A DNA stretch of 64,000 nt, from the NCBI RefSeq assembly GCF_027921845.1, contig NZ_BSEN01000015.1, forward strand, positions 196,636 to 260,635, read 5' to 3'. Position numbers and translations under genes: made by a program. Position 1 is the first letter of the stretch, and each line of letters opens with the position of its first letter. Source of the stretch: Leifsonia poae (GTDB lineage Bacteria; Actinomycetota; Actinomycetes; Actinomycetales; Microbacteriaceae). The notes under the pieces were generated by a model that saw nothing but the letters and a program-made list of their open reading frames with translations, was not told the origin of the DNA and did no database searches. Shown piece after piece: positions 1 through 7,348 of the stretch.

Positions 1-122
1 CGGACAACCGTGCGGGCCGTCGGTGCGTCGGCGTATGTTCGCTCCCTATACAAAGTTCAGCCCCTCGCCGACGCGCGGTGGCCGCTGGTTCCCGCCACCG
101 CGGAATTCGAGCGCGGAAATGC

Positions 123-151
123 TTGCGTAAACTTTGATTGTCGACTTTACT
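123..151 (+). promoter_or_regulatory. Promoter with embedded inverted repeat upstream of ROK gene
   Basis: A -35-like TTGCGT (123-128), a 17-bp spacer and a -10-like TTTACT (146-151) would start transcription at or one base before the ATG at 159, giving a leaderless mRNA. An inverted repeat GTAAA (127-131) / TTTAC (146-150) fills the spacer and touches both hexamers. That placement suits autorepression by the ROK repressor encoded downstream. The promoter and operator roles are inferred. Confidence 0.45.
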
Positions 152-158
152 AACAAAC

Positions 159-1355
159 ATGCTGGTGGACGAAGGACGGCGCTCGGCGCTCGGTGAGATC
201 GCACCCCATCCGGGCGATCGGGGCATGGTTCCCGGGCGGGCTCTGCGCCCCAGCGCGAAGGTGCTCCCCGAGCACGCTCGCAACCACAACCGCTCACTCG
301 TGCTCCAGACGCTGTACCGCGCCGGGCAGGTGAGCCGAGCCGATCTGGCGCGCGAGACGGGCCTCACCCGCGTCACGATCTCCGACCTCGTCGCGGGTCT
401 CATCGCCGAGGGCCTCGTGGTCGAACTCGGCCAGCGCGACGACTCACGGCCGGGCAAGCCCGCCGTGCTGCTCGACATGAACCGCGCCACCACGCAGATC
501 ATCGGCATCGACCTCAGCGAGCACTCGGTCTTCCGCGGCGCCGTGCTCGACATCGACGGCGAGATCCTCGCGAGCGCCGAGGTCGCGCTCGCCGGCAGCC
601 GCGGGAGCGACGCGACGGCCAAGGTGCTCGACCTGGTCGACCGACTGGTGGATGCGACCAGCGCGCACATCCTCGGCATCGGCATCGGGTCGCCGGGCAT
701 CGTCGAGCCGAGCGGCACCGTCGTGGCGGCGCCCAACCTGGGCTGGACAGACGTCCCCCTGCAGCGCATCGTGGCCGAGCACACGGCCCTCCCGGTCTTC
801 GTCGCCAATGACGCGAACGTCGCCGTTCTCGCCGAACACGGGTTCGGGGGAGCGCACGGGGACATGATGCTCGTCAAGGTCGGGCACGGCGTCGGCTCCG
901 GCCTGCTGGTCGCGGGAGCCCTCGTGTTCGGCAGCCGTTTCGCCGCGGGCGAGATCGGTCAGGTGATCGTCGGCACCGACGACGGACCGGAAGCCCCGTA
1001 CGACCGTGAGAAGTGCCTGGAGGCCTGGCTCGCCGTGCCCCGGCTCGAGTCCCGCGTCGCCGCGGCGGCCATCGCCGGTGAACCCGTCGCGCCGGTGCTG
1101 AGGGAGGCCGGGCAACGGCTGGGTGTCGCCCTCGCACCGATCGTCGGCGCCCTCAACCTCTCCGAAGTCGTCGTCAGCGGGCCGGAGGAACTCGTCGACG
1201 GACCGCTCCTCGAGGCGGTCGGGGAGACGCTCCGCAACCGCACCATGGCAGGTTTCCATTCGGATGCGACGATCCGGATGACCAGTCAGGGGCGCGACAT
1301 CGTGCTCCGCGGCTGTGTCGTCATGGTGCTCTCCGCGCAGCTCGGGGTCTCCTGA
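159..1355 (+). CDS. ROK-family transcriptional regulator (zinc motif degenerate)
   Basis: 398-aa sugar-responsive repressor of the ROK/NagC/XylR type. An N-terminal winged helix-turn-helix (about residues 38-100, with a VSRADLARETGLTRVTISDL stretch) is followed by a ROK sugar-kinase-like fold (GIGIGSPGIVEPSG, NDANVAVLAE, KVGHGVGSGLL). Family members bind operators near carbohydrate genes and respond to a sugar or sugar phosphate. The usual ROK zinc motif CxCGxxGCLE is reduced here to KCLEAW, so only the last Cys remains; zinc binding is probably lost or altered. I chose ATG 159 because the upstream promoter predicts a transcript starting there. A TTG at 138 is also in frame, and ATG 225 would still keep the HTH. 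The stop overlaps the next start by one base (TGATG), so the two genes are probably co-transcribed. The regulated genes are unknown and may lie off the left edge. Confidence 0.85.
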   Translation: MLVDEGRRSALGEIAPHPGDRGMVPGRALRPSAKVLPEHARNHNRSLVLQTLYRAGQVSRADLARETGLTRVTISDLVAGLIAEGLVVELGQRDDSRPGKPAVLLDMNRATTQIIGIDLSEHSVFRGAVLDIDGEILASAEVALAGSRGSDATAKVLDLVDRLVDATSAHILGIGIGSPGIVEPSGTVVAAPNLGWTDVPLQRIVAEHTALPVFVANDANVAVLAEHGFGGAHGDMMLVKVGHGVGSGLLVAGALVFGSRFAAGEIGQVIVGTDDGPEAPYDREKCLEAWLAVPRLESRVAAAAIAGEPVAPVLREAGQRLGVALAPIVGALNLSEVVVSGPEELVDGPLLEAVGETLRNRTMAGFHSDATIRMTSQGRDIVLRGCVVMVLSAQLGVS

Positions 1356-1834
1356 TGACTCTGGTGCTGGAGCGCGAGGACACCGACACCGCTGTCGTGG
1401 AGTCCTTCGCGATCGCACCGCGCGCCAAGGAGTCCCTTCCCCTGTTCCGCGGGCGGTGCACCGTCGTCCGGCTGGCGAGCATCGACAACGACGTGCTCGG
1501 CGTCCCGCGCTGGTCAACGTTCGCCGAGATCTGGGGCGAGCCCGGCTCCGCCAGGACGCTGCGCTGGGTGGACAATCCGGTGGTGACCGTCGGGCCGCAC
1601 GACGACCCCGATCTGGTACTCGCAACCCGCACGCCCGTCGTGGTGGTCGGGATCGACAACGAGCGCACTGCGTATGCGAGAGTCGTGATCGACGCGATCC
1701 GCGCATCCTGCAACTCGGTGCTCGTCGTGGACATGGGCCACCGTCTCACGGGGCACAGCTACGCGGACGTCGCGACGTTCGGCTTCGACCGCGATCGCGG
1801 CGCCGCTCTCATCCGGCTGCTCACGGCCCGCTGA
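1355..1834 (+). CDS. Small protein resembling the C-terminal domain of GH3 N-acetylhexosaminidases
   Basis: 159 aa, translationally coupled to the ROK regulator. The second half (PVVVVGIDNERTAYARVVID, later VLVVDMGHR and YADVATFG) resembles by eye the C-terminal alpha/beta domain of actinobacterial GH3 beta-N-acetylhexosaminidases, in which a VVVVxxDxxR stretch and a VVxMGW-like strand recur. The catalytic (beta/alpha)8 barrel is absent, so it cannot be a complete glycosidase. It could be a relic of a deleted nag-type gene, a stand-alone sugar-binding module working with the repressor, or an unrelated Rossmann-like protein. The frame is open, starts cleanly and shows normal GC3, so it looks expressed rather than decaying. 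The family assignment is from recognition only. Confidence 0.5.
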   Translation: MTLVLEREDTDTAVVESFAIAPRAKESLPLFRGRCTVVRLASIDNDVLGVPRWSTFAEIWGEPGSARTLRWVDNPVVTVGPHDDPDLVLATRTPVVVVGIDNERTAYARVVIDAIRASCNSVLVVDMGHRLTGHSYADVATFGFDRDRGAALIRLLTAR

Positions 1835-1888
1835 GGCCGGTCGGTCACCGGTCGGTCACCCGAGCACGCCCGGAGCCTCCGGAACGCC

Positions 1889-3028
1889 TCAGAGGGCCCA
1901 GGAGACCCCGAGGGTCGACTGCAGCGCGTGCTGGGCAGCGCCGCGGAACGGCTGCTCCAGGGCGACCTTGGCATAGCGGAAGCTGAGCGGCATCGCCGCG
2001 CGCACGGTGTGACGCGCGGCCTCCGCCCGCAGGTGCCCGATGAACTCGTCACCGAGCTCGGGGGCGGTGCCGCCGAGCACGACGTTCGGCACGTCGAGGG
2101 CGGCACCGACGAGCAGCAGCGCGCGCGCCAGCACGCGGGCGCCGAAGGCGATCCGCTCACGCGACTCCTGGGTCGAGGCGAGCGCGACGACATCCACTGA
2201 CTCCAGGTCGGTGCCGTGGGGGAGTCCGACGAGCGAGGTCACCGAGACCACCTCTTCGAGGCAGCCGCGGTTGCCGCAGGCGCAGAGCGGCGCATCCGGC
2301 CCGAAGAGCACGGGGACGTGGCCGATCTCACCGGCCCGGTGGGCGGCGCCGGCGAGCAGCGAGCCGTCGACGATGAACGCGGCGCCGACGCCGGTGCTGA
2401 GCGAGACGAACATCTGATTCGCGCCGAACTGATCGGAGGTCGCGTAGTCGGCCAACGCTTCTGCGTCCGCGTCGTTCACGAGGTGCACGGGGGCGTCGAC
2501 GATGTCGCGCAGGGCGTCGGACAGGTTGACGTCGCTCCAGCCGAGCTGCACGCTCTCGCGGATCAGCGGACCGTCGGCGATGCCGGGGACCTGGACGCCG
2601 ACGGCGACGACGCGAGCGGTGGTCGCGGCCACCAGGCGGCGTACGACCAGCTGCACGTCCTCGATCGCTCCCGGCGTGACCGGCTTCTGCGACAGGGAAG
2701 TGACCTCGGATCCGAGCAGATTCACCACGGCGCCGCGCACCAGGCCGGGCTGCACGATGACCGAGAGCAGCACGTGTCGAGAGGGGTCGATCTGGAGCGT
2801 GGTCGCGCGCTTGCCTCCCGTGCTCTCCGCACGCTGACCCTCGAGCACCAGGCCGTCGGCCAACAGGCCGCTGAGCAGGGACGACACGGTCGCGGACGTG
2901 AGGCCGGTGCGGCGGGCGATGCTCGCGCGCGTGGCGGTTCCGCTGCCGGACAGCACGAGCTGCAGTGCGCTCGTGAGATTGCGCTCACGAACGGCGGCCT
3001 GTGTTGCCTTGCTGTGATCGTCTGCCAC
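1889..3028 (-). CDS. ROK-family transcriptional regulator
   Basis: 379-aa repressor of the ROK family. An N-terminal wHTH (about residues 20-75, TRASIARRTGLTSATVSSLL) precedes a kinase-like fold with GVQVPGIADGPLIRE, VNDADAEALAD, FVSLSTGVGAAF and an intact zinc motif CACGNRGCLEE. It probably senses a carbohydrate. I placed the start at GTG 3028 because a strong GAGGAG ribosome-binding site lies just upstream; the open frame continues to 3151 but lacks such a site. It is transcribed toward the first ROK operon, and only 54 bp separate the two stop codons. Divergent from the cysteine hydrolase at 3139. Target genes are not evident in the window. Confidence 0.88.
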   Translation of the reverse strand: MADDHSKATQAAVRERNLTSALQLVLSGSGTATRASIARRTGLTSATVSSLLSGLLADGLVLEGQRAESTGGKRATTLQIDPSRHVLLSVIVQPGLVRGAVVNLLGSEVTSLSQKPVTPGAIEDVQLVVRRLVAATTARVVAVGVQVPGIADGPLIRESVQLGWSDVNLSDALRDIVDAPVHLVNDADAEALADYATSDQFGANQMFVSLSTGVGAAFIVDGSLLAGAAHRAGEIGHVPVLFGPDAPLCACGNRGCLEEVVSVTSLVGLPHGTDLESVDVVALASTQESRERIAFGARVLARALLLVGAALDVPNVVLGGTAPELGDEFIGHLRAEAARHTVRAAMPLSFRYAKVALEQPFRGAAQHALQSTLGVSWAL

Positions 3029-3138
3029 TTGCCGCTCCTCGACGCGCGTGCTCCCCGCAGTCGACCCTAGCGAACGGCCGCTGCGCACGACGGAAGCGAC
3101 GGGTGGCGATTCCGGCTGGACGGGCGCAAGATGGCGGG

Positions 3139-3660
3139 ATGGGGAACGCACTGATCCTGGTGGACGCGCAGCGCGACATGCTGGAGGGCGAGACCGCCGT
3201 CGAGCAGGCGGAGACGTTCCGCGCGGCGCTGTTCGAGCTGCTGGAGCGTGCCCGCGCGGCCGGCGTGCCCATCGTGCACGTGCAGAACGATGGAGCGGTC
3301 GGCGAGCCCGACCAGCCCTGGACTCCCGGCTGGGAGCTCAGCTTCCGGGCGCTCCCCGGCGAGCCGGTGGTCCGCAAGGCGGTCAGCAACACGTTCGAGG
3401 CGAACCCGGCGCTGGCAGATGTGCTGCGGGCGATGGGCGTCGACGCGGTCGTGGTCGCCGGGCTGCAGAGCGAACTGTGCATCCAGGCGACGAGCAGGGG
3501 GGCTCTCGCACACGGGTTCGACGTGACGGTGCCAAGCGACGGCCACACCACCTACGACGACGGCGAACCGGCCGCGGCGATCGCGGAGCGGGTGACGCGT
3601 GAACTCGAGGCCGACGGCGTTCGCATCCTCGACCTGGAGCACGTCGTCTTCGCCCGCTGA
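3139..3660 (+). CDS. Cysteine hydrolase, isochorismatase family
   Basis: 173-aa single-domain hydrolase of the isochorismatase-like superfamily, which includes nicotinamidase, N-carbamoylsarcosine amidase and isochorismatases. The catalytic triad is visible: Asp9 (LILVDAQRDML), Lys80 (VVRKAVSNTF) and Cys114 (QSELCIQATSR). Length fits the family. The substrate cannot be read from sequence; the SELCIQAT block is typical of the uncharacterised hydrolases rather than of PncA (which has a metal-binding DxHxxxH motif not seen here). The start follows a weak GGCGGG. It is divergent from the second ROK regulator with about 110 bp between starts, and is followed by a bidirectional terminator. Confidence 0.85.
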   Translation: MGNALILVDAQRDMLEGETAVEQAETFRAALFELLERARAAGVPIVHVQNDGAVGEPDQPWTPGWELSFRALPGEPVVRKAVSNTFEANPALADVLRAMGVDAVVVAGLQSELCIQATSRGALAHGFDVTVPSDGHTTYDDGEPAAAIAERVTRELEADGVRILDLEHVVFAR

Positions 3661-3680
3661 GGGGCGCCGATCCAAAGGAT

Positions 3681-3713
3681 AAGGCCCGGATTCCCAAGGG
3701 AATCCGGGCCTTT
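3681..3713. terminator. Bidirectional intrinsic terminator
   Basis: A perfect hairpin with a 13-bp GC-rich stem (GGCCCGGATTCCC / GGGAATCCGGGCC) and a two-base AA loop is flanked by A-run on one side and TTTCTT on the other. It can end the cysteine hydrolase transcript on the + strand and the tRNA-fMet transcript on the - strand. Confidence 0.85.
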
Positions 3714-3717
3714 CTTG

Positions 3718-3791
3718 TTGCGGGGGCAGGATTTGAACCTACGACCTCTGGGTTATGAGCCCAGCGAGCTACCGAGCTGCTCCACCCCGCG
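3718..3791 (-). tRNA. Initiator tRNA-fMet (CAT)
   Basis: A cloverleaf is readable on the minus strand: acceptor 5' CGCGGGG, anticodon stem CTGGG/CCCAG with loop CTCATAA (anticodon CAT), T-arm with TTCAAAT, and acceptor 3' CCCCGCA. The first base pair is a C1-A72 mismatch, the hallmark of bacterial initiator tRNA, so this is formyl-Met rather than elongator Met or Ile. CCA is not encoded (the next bases are CAA). Confidence 0.93.
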
Positions 3792-3803
3792 GCACAAGAA
3801 TTG

Positions 3804-3812
3804 ACTCTAGCA
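3804..3812 (-). promoter_or_regulatory. Extended -10 of the tRNA-fMet promoter
   Basis: On the minus strand TGC followed by TAGAGT (hexamer 3804-3809) lies 12 bp before the mature tRNA 5' end, the usual place for a tRNA gene -10 with a TGn extension. No convincing -35 is seen, as is common with extended -10 promoters. A similar TGC-TAATGT precedes the tRNA-Lys gene near 60418. Confidence 0.45.
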
Positions 3813-3951
3813 CGAAGGTCGGCCAACAGAAAAATCGGCGCCGCATCCCAGGGCCAGGACACGCCCGGTGCGCGCGCGAACCCCTCGCACACGGGGTTTC
3901 AATACAAAGACATGATCGCGTTCCGCCGATAGAGTCGGACCGAGAGGGGGA

Positions 3952-5025
3952 ATGCCGATGGTCAGTGGGATGCAGAAGTACCGGGTCTGCGTGATCGAGG
4001 ACGATCCCGATGTCGCCCTCTACATGAAGACGGTGCTCGAGAAGCGGGCCGACGCCGTCGTGCTCGCGATCACCGCCCCGGCCATCGCCCTGCAGAGCAT
4101 CGCCGAATTCGAGCCGGATGTCGTGATCACCGACATCGAGATGCCCGGCATCTCCGGGCTCGACCTCCTCAAGTCGCTGCGCGCCAGCCATCCGGGGATG
4201 CCCGTCGTCGTCATGACCGCGCACGTCTCGGTCGACTACGCCGTCTCGGCTCTGCGCGCCCAGGCTGACGAGTTCCTCACCAAGCCGATCGCCTCGGCCG
4301 ATCTCGTCTCCATCGTCAACCGCCTCGCGGAGCAGGGCCGCACCAGGAAGGCCGCGCAGGCGCCGCAGGTCGTGCTCGCGATCGGCGCGCATCCGGATGA
4401 CGTGGAGATCGGCGTCGGAGGCATCCTGTCGGCGCACCGCGACGCCGGCAACGACGTCGTCATCCTGACTCTTTCGCGCGGGGCGCGCGGCGGCGACGCG
4501 AACGACCGCCAGCACGAGTCGCTCGCTGCCGCGGAACTCCTCGGCGCGCGGCTCTTCCTCGAAGACCTCGAGGACACGCGGATCTCCGCCGCCGACCCCA
4601 CGGTGAGCATCATCGAGCGCGTCGTCGCCGAGGTCCGGCCCGACATCGTCTACACGCATTCGGCGCACGACCGTCATCAGGACCACCGGGCCGTGCACTC
4701 GGCGACGCTGGTGGCGACGCGGTCGGTGCGGACCGTCTGCTGCTACCAGAGCCCGTCGGCCACGATCGACTACCGGCCCACCCGGTTCGTGCCGATCGAC
4801 GGCTTCACCGAATCGAAGCTCGCGCTCATCGACTGCTTCCGCTCGCAGACCGAGCTGCGCGCCTACCTCGAGCCCGATTTCGTGCTGGCGACCGCGCGCT
4901 ACTGGTCGCGGTTCGGCGGCGGGACGAACTGCGAGCCGCTCGAAGTCATCAAGGACACAGCAGACATCTCCGTGCCGGCCTCGTCGATGACGGCGGGCAC
5001 CCGATTCAAAGGGAACAATCAGTGA
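3952..5025 (+). CDS. Response-regulator receiver fused to PIG-L (LmbE-like) deacetylase
   Basis: 357-aa two-domain protein. Residues about 8-128 form a CheY-like receiver: acidic pair in VIEDDPD, phospho-acceptor Asp61 (ITDIEMPGISG), Thr89 and Lys111 (LTKPI), all canonical. Residues about 138-345 form a PIG-L/LmbE zinc deacetylase: HPDD motif at 147-150 (IGAHPDDVEIG), RxxE-type helix (DRQHESLAAAELLGA) and HDRHQDHRAVH supplying the further metal ligand. PIG-L enzymes remove N-acetyl groups from amino sugars (GlcNAc-PI, GlcNAc-inositol, lincomycin and teicoplanin intermediates). The fusion implies that phosphorylation gates a deacetylation step. GAGAGGGGG precedes ATG 3952. The stop overlaps the next gene by 4 bp (GTGA). 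It opens the operon whose last signalling gene is a histidine kinase, the likely phosphodonor. The substrate is unknown. Confidence 0.88.
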   Translation: MPMVSGMQKYRVCVIEDDPDVALYMKTVLEKRADAVVLAITAPAIALQSIAEFEPDVVITDIEMPGISGLDLLKSLRASHPGMPVVVMTAHVSVDYAVSALRAQADEFLTKPIASADLVSIVNRLAEQGRTRKAAQAPQVVLAIGAHPDDVEIGVGGILSAHRDAGNDVVILTLSRGARGGDANDRQHESLAAAELLGARLFLEDLEDTRISAADPTVSIIERVVAEVRPDIVYTHSAHDRHQDHRAVHSATLVATRSVRTVCCYQSPSATIDYRPTRFVPIDGFTESKLALIDCFRSQTELRAYLEPDFVLATARYWSRFGGGTNCEPLEVIKDTADISVPASSMTAGTRFKGNNQ

Positions 5026-6023
5026 CACGAGTGCTCGTGACCGGAGCTGGCGGACCCGCCGGCGTCGCGGTCATCCGATCCTTGCTCGCCCGCGACGATG
5101 TCGAGGTGCTCGCCGCCGACATGGACGGCTGGGCCAGCGGGCTCTACCTCGTCGAGGCGGAGAACCGGCGGATCGTGCCGGCCGGCCGGTCGGAGACGTT
5201 CGTCGACGAGCTGATCGCGATGTGCTCCTCCGACAGCATCGACGTGCTGTTCTCGACCGTCGACGTCGAGCTGCCAGGACTGGCGGCTCGCCGGGACGAA
5301 CTGCAGGCCGTCGGCACCGCGCTCGCGGCGCCGAGCCTCGAGACCCTCACCGTGTGCCTCGACAAGTTCCAGCTCGCGGAGCGCTGCACACCGTCCGTCC
5401 GCGTGCCGGAGACGCATTTGCTCGATGGTGAGGGCGTCGGCGCCGACTGGACCTTCCCGGTCATCATCAAGCCGCGCAGCGGCGCAGGGTCGCGCGGCGT
5501 CAAGCTCATCGCCGACCGCGTGGAGCTCGAGGCGCTCGGCACCGACCACCGCATCCTGATCCAGGAGAACCTGCCGGGCGAGGAATTCTCGGTCGACGTG
5601 ATCGCGGGGCTCGACGGGCACGTGATCGCCGCTGTCCCGCGCTCGCGCGAGCGCGTCGACTCCGGCGTCTCGATCGCCGGGCGCACGGTCCGCCGGGCCG
5701 AGCTCTCCGAGACGGCCGCCGCCGTCGCACGGGCGATCGGACTCACCGGCGTCGCCAACGTGCAGCTGCGATACAGCAGCACGGGGGAGCCGGCGCTGCT
5801 CGAGGTCAATCCGCGTTTCCCCGGCGCCATGCCGCTGACGATCGCCGCAGGCGTCGACATGCCGTCGCTGCTCCTCGACCTCGTGCTCGGGCGTCCGGTG
5901 CCCGATGAGGTGGAGTTCGCCGAGATCGCCAACGTGCGCTACCTCGAAGACGTGTTCCTCGACCCCGCCGACGTGCTCGTGTCCGAGAACGCCGCGCACA
6001 GCGAGGGGCCCGGCGAAGAATGA
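5022..6023 (+). CDS. ATP-grasp ligase, carbamoyl-phosphate-synthase/PylC-like
   Basis: 333-aa ATP-grasp enzyme. The N-terminus has a Rossmann-like pre-ATP-grasp domain (RVLVTGAGGPAGVAVIRSL). The nucleotide-binding core carries PVIIKPRSGAGSRGVKLI, ILIQENLPGEEFSVDV and the Mg-binding LLEVNPRFPG. Members of this branch ligate a carboxylate to an amine or other nucleophile through an acyl phosphate. Beside a PIG-L deacetylase, which would expose an amine, an amide-forming step on that amine is an attractive inference. It starts with GTG overlapping the previous stop and overlaps the PHP gene by 4 bp (ATGA), so it is part of one polycistron. Confidence 0.85.
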   Translation: MTRVLVTGAGGPAGVAVIRSLLARDDVEVLAADMDGWASGLYLVEAENRRIVPAGRSETFVDELIAMCSSDSIDVLFSTVDVELPGLAARRDELQAVGTALAAPSLETLTVCLDKFQLAERCTPSVRVPETHLLDGEGVGADWTFPVIIKPRSGAGSRGVKLIADRVELEALGTDHRILIQENLPGEEFSVDVIAGLDGHVIAAVPRSRERVDSGVSIAGRTVRRAELSETAAAVARAIGLTGVANVQLRYSSTGEPALLEVNPRFPGAMPLTIAAGVDMPSLLLDLVLGRPVPDEVEFAEIANVRYLEDVFLDPADVLVSENAAHSEGPGEE

Positions 6024-6760
6024 CGGTGACGCGGAGCGGACTGCTGCGCGGAGACTTCCACGTGCACTCCACGTTCTCCGACGACGCCGTCAGTACCCTG
6101 GCCGAGAATCTGGCCGCCGCAGCTGCCGTCGGCCTCGAGCGCATCCGGCTCATCGACCATGTGCGGATGTCGACCACCTGGGTTCCCGAGTTCGTCGCCG
6201 CCGTCGCCGCGGAGGCGGTTCCGGCGGGCCTGACCGTGTTCACCGGGGTCGAGGCGAAACTGCTCGATTCCTCCGGCGCCGTCGACACCCCGGCCGACCT
6301 GCTGGTCGGCGCGGCAGGTGGCGTGGACGCGGTCGTGATCGGCGACCACCAGTTCCCCGGCACAGACGGCCCGTGGTCGCCGTCGGCGACCCGCGAGCGG
6401 CTTGCGAACGGTCTCGCGGCCGACGATGCGCTGGATCTGCTGGTCACGGCCAGCATCCGGGCGATGGAGCGCACGCCGAACGCGCAGCTCGCCCACTGGT
6501 TCTCGATCCTGCCCAAGGTGGGCCTCGCCGAAGAGCAGCTCGGTGCCGAGCGCCTGACCGCCTGGGCGAAGGCGGCGGCGGCCACGGGCACCATCGTCGA
6601 GGTGAACGAGAAGTGGGCGTGCCCGGGGCCGGACGCGGTGTCCGCCCTGATCGCCGCGGATGCGCGTATCGTCGCCTCCACAGACAGTCACGATGCCGCG
6701 GATGTCGGTCGCTACGACCGCGTCGCACGCATCCTCGAGAGCGCCGGGGTACCGGCATGA
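6020..6760 (+). CDS. PHP-domain phosphoesterase
   Basis: 246-aa metal-dependent phosphoesterase of the PHP superfamily. The signature metal ligands are visible: GDFHVHSTFSDD near the N-terminus, then IDHVR, a Glu in FTGVEAKLL, IGDHQFPG and the C-terminal STDSHDAADVGRYD. PHP enzymes hydrolyse phosphate monoesters such as histidinol phosphate, or cyclic and oligonucleotides. It is longer than minimal HisK types and lacks polymerase association. It overlaps the ATP-grasp gene (ATGA). In context it would dephosphorylate an intermediate or product of the PIG-L/ATP-grasp pathway; that is inference. Confidence 0.85.
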   Translation: MTVTRSGLLRGDFHVHSTFSDDAVSTLAENLAAAAAVGLERIRLIDHVRMSTTWVPEFVAAVAAEAVPAGLTVFTGVEAKLLDSSGAVDTPADLLVGAAGGVDAVVIGDHQFPGTDGPWSPSATRERLANGLAADDALDLLVTASIRAMERTPNAQLAHWFSILPKVGLAEEQLGAERLTAWAKAAAATGTIVEVNEKWACPGPDAVSALIAADARIVASTDSHDAADVGRYDRVARILESAGVPA

Positions 6761-6803
6761 CGGCGTGTACGTGCGCGAGCGGAACAGCCAGAAGGACGAA
6801 CCC

Positions 6804-6959
6804 ATGAGCCCCGCAGAGGTCAACAGCGAACTGCGCGCCGAGCTGCAGCAGGAGATCGACGACAACCGGCGCTCGGAGTACCGCCTGCTTCCGTATGCGA
6901 GTATCGCCGTCGTCGTGCTCGCAGCGATCATCGTGGTCAGGGTGGTGTTCTTCTCGTGA
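6804..6959 (+). CDS. Small single-pass membrane protein of the signalling operon
   Basis: 51 aa. The first half is charged and likely helical (SELRAELQQEIDDNRRSEYRL); the second half is one hydrophobic segment (about residues 31-50, SIAVVVLAAIIVVRVVFF) ending in Ser. A GAAGGA ribosome-binding site precedes ATG 6804, 43 bp after the PHP stop. Its last bases overlap the response-regulator start (GTGA), so it is embedded in the operon. No family recognised. A regulatory or scaffolding peptide that contacts the membrane histidine kinase is one possibility, unproven. Confidence 0.7.
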   Translation: MSPAEVNSELRAELQQEIDDNRRSEYRLLPYASIAVVVLAAIIVVRVVFFS

Positions 6960-7348
6960 CGGACTCCGTCAAGCGCGTCGTCGTCGCGGACGATGACGCC
7001 GACATCCGCACTCTGATGGTGATCGCGGCGGAGCGCGCCGGAGTCGAGGTCGTCGCGGCGGTCGACAACGGCAGGCTGGCGCTCGACGCCGTGCGCGCCG
7101 GCGGTATCGACCTGGCGGTGCTCGACATCTCGATGCCGGGCCTCAACGGCGTGCAGGTCGCCGAGAGCATCCGCGCCGACTCGGAGATGAAGAAGACGTT
7201 GATCCTGATGGTCTCGGCGTCGGTGCAGTTGCTCACGGATCACGGCGTGGTGGCGGACCGCTCCGACGGCTTCATGATCAAACCGTTCAGTCCGAAGGCA
7301 CTCTCCGGGCGCATCCGGGAGATGCTCGGCATCGGAGCGATCGCATGA
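6956..7348 (+). CDS. Single-domain response regulator (CheY-like)
   Basis: 130-aa stand-alone receiver with no output domain. Canonical residues are the acidic cluster in VVVADDDADI, phospho-acceptor Asp57 (AVLDISMPGLNG), Ser in LMVSASV and Lys in FMIKPFSPK. It starts with GTG overlapping the small membrane-protein stop and ends overlapping the kinase start (ATGA). Without an effector it must act by protein contact, for example as a shuttle or phosphate sink between the kinase and the receiver-PIG-L fusion, or as an inhibitor of the kinase. The phosphorelay role is inferred. Confidence 0.9.
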   Translation: MTDSVKRVVVADDDADIRTLMVIAAERAGVEVVAAVDNGRLALDAVRAGGIDLAVLDISMPGLNGVQVAESIRADSEMKKTLILMVSASVQLLTDHGVVADRSDGFMIKPFSPKALSGRIREMLGIGAIA

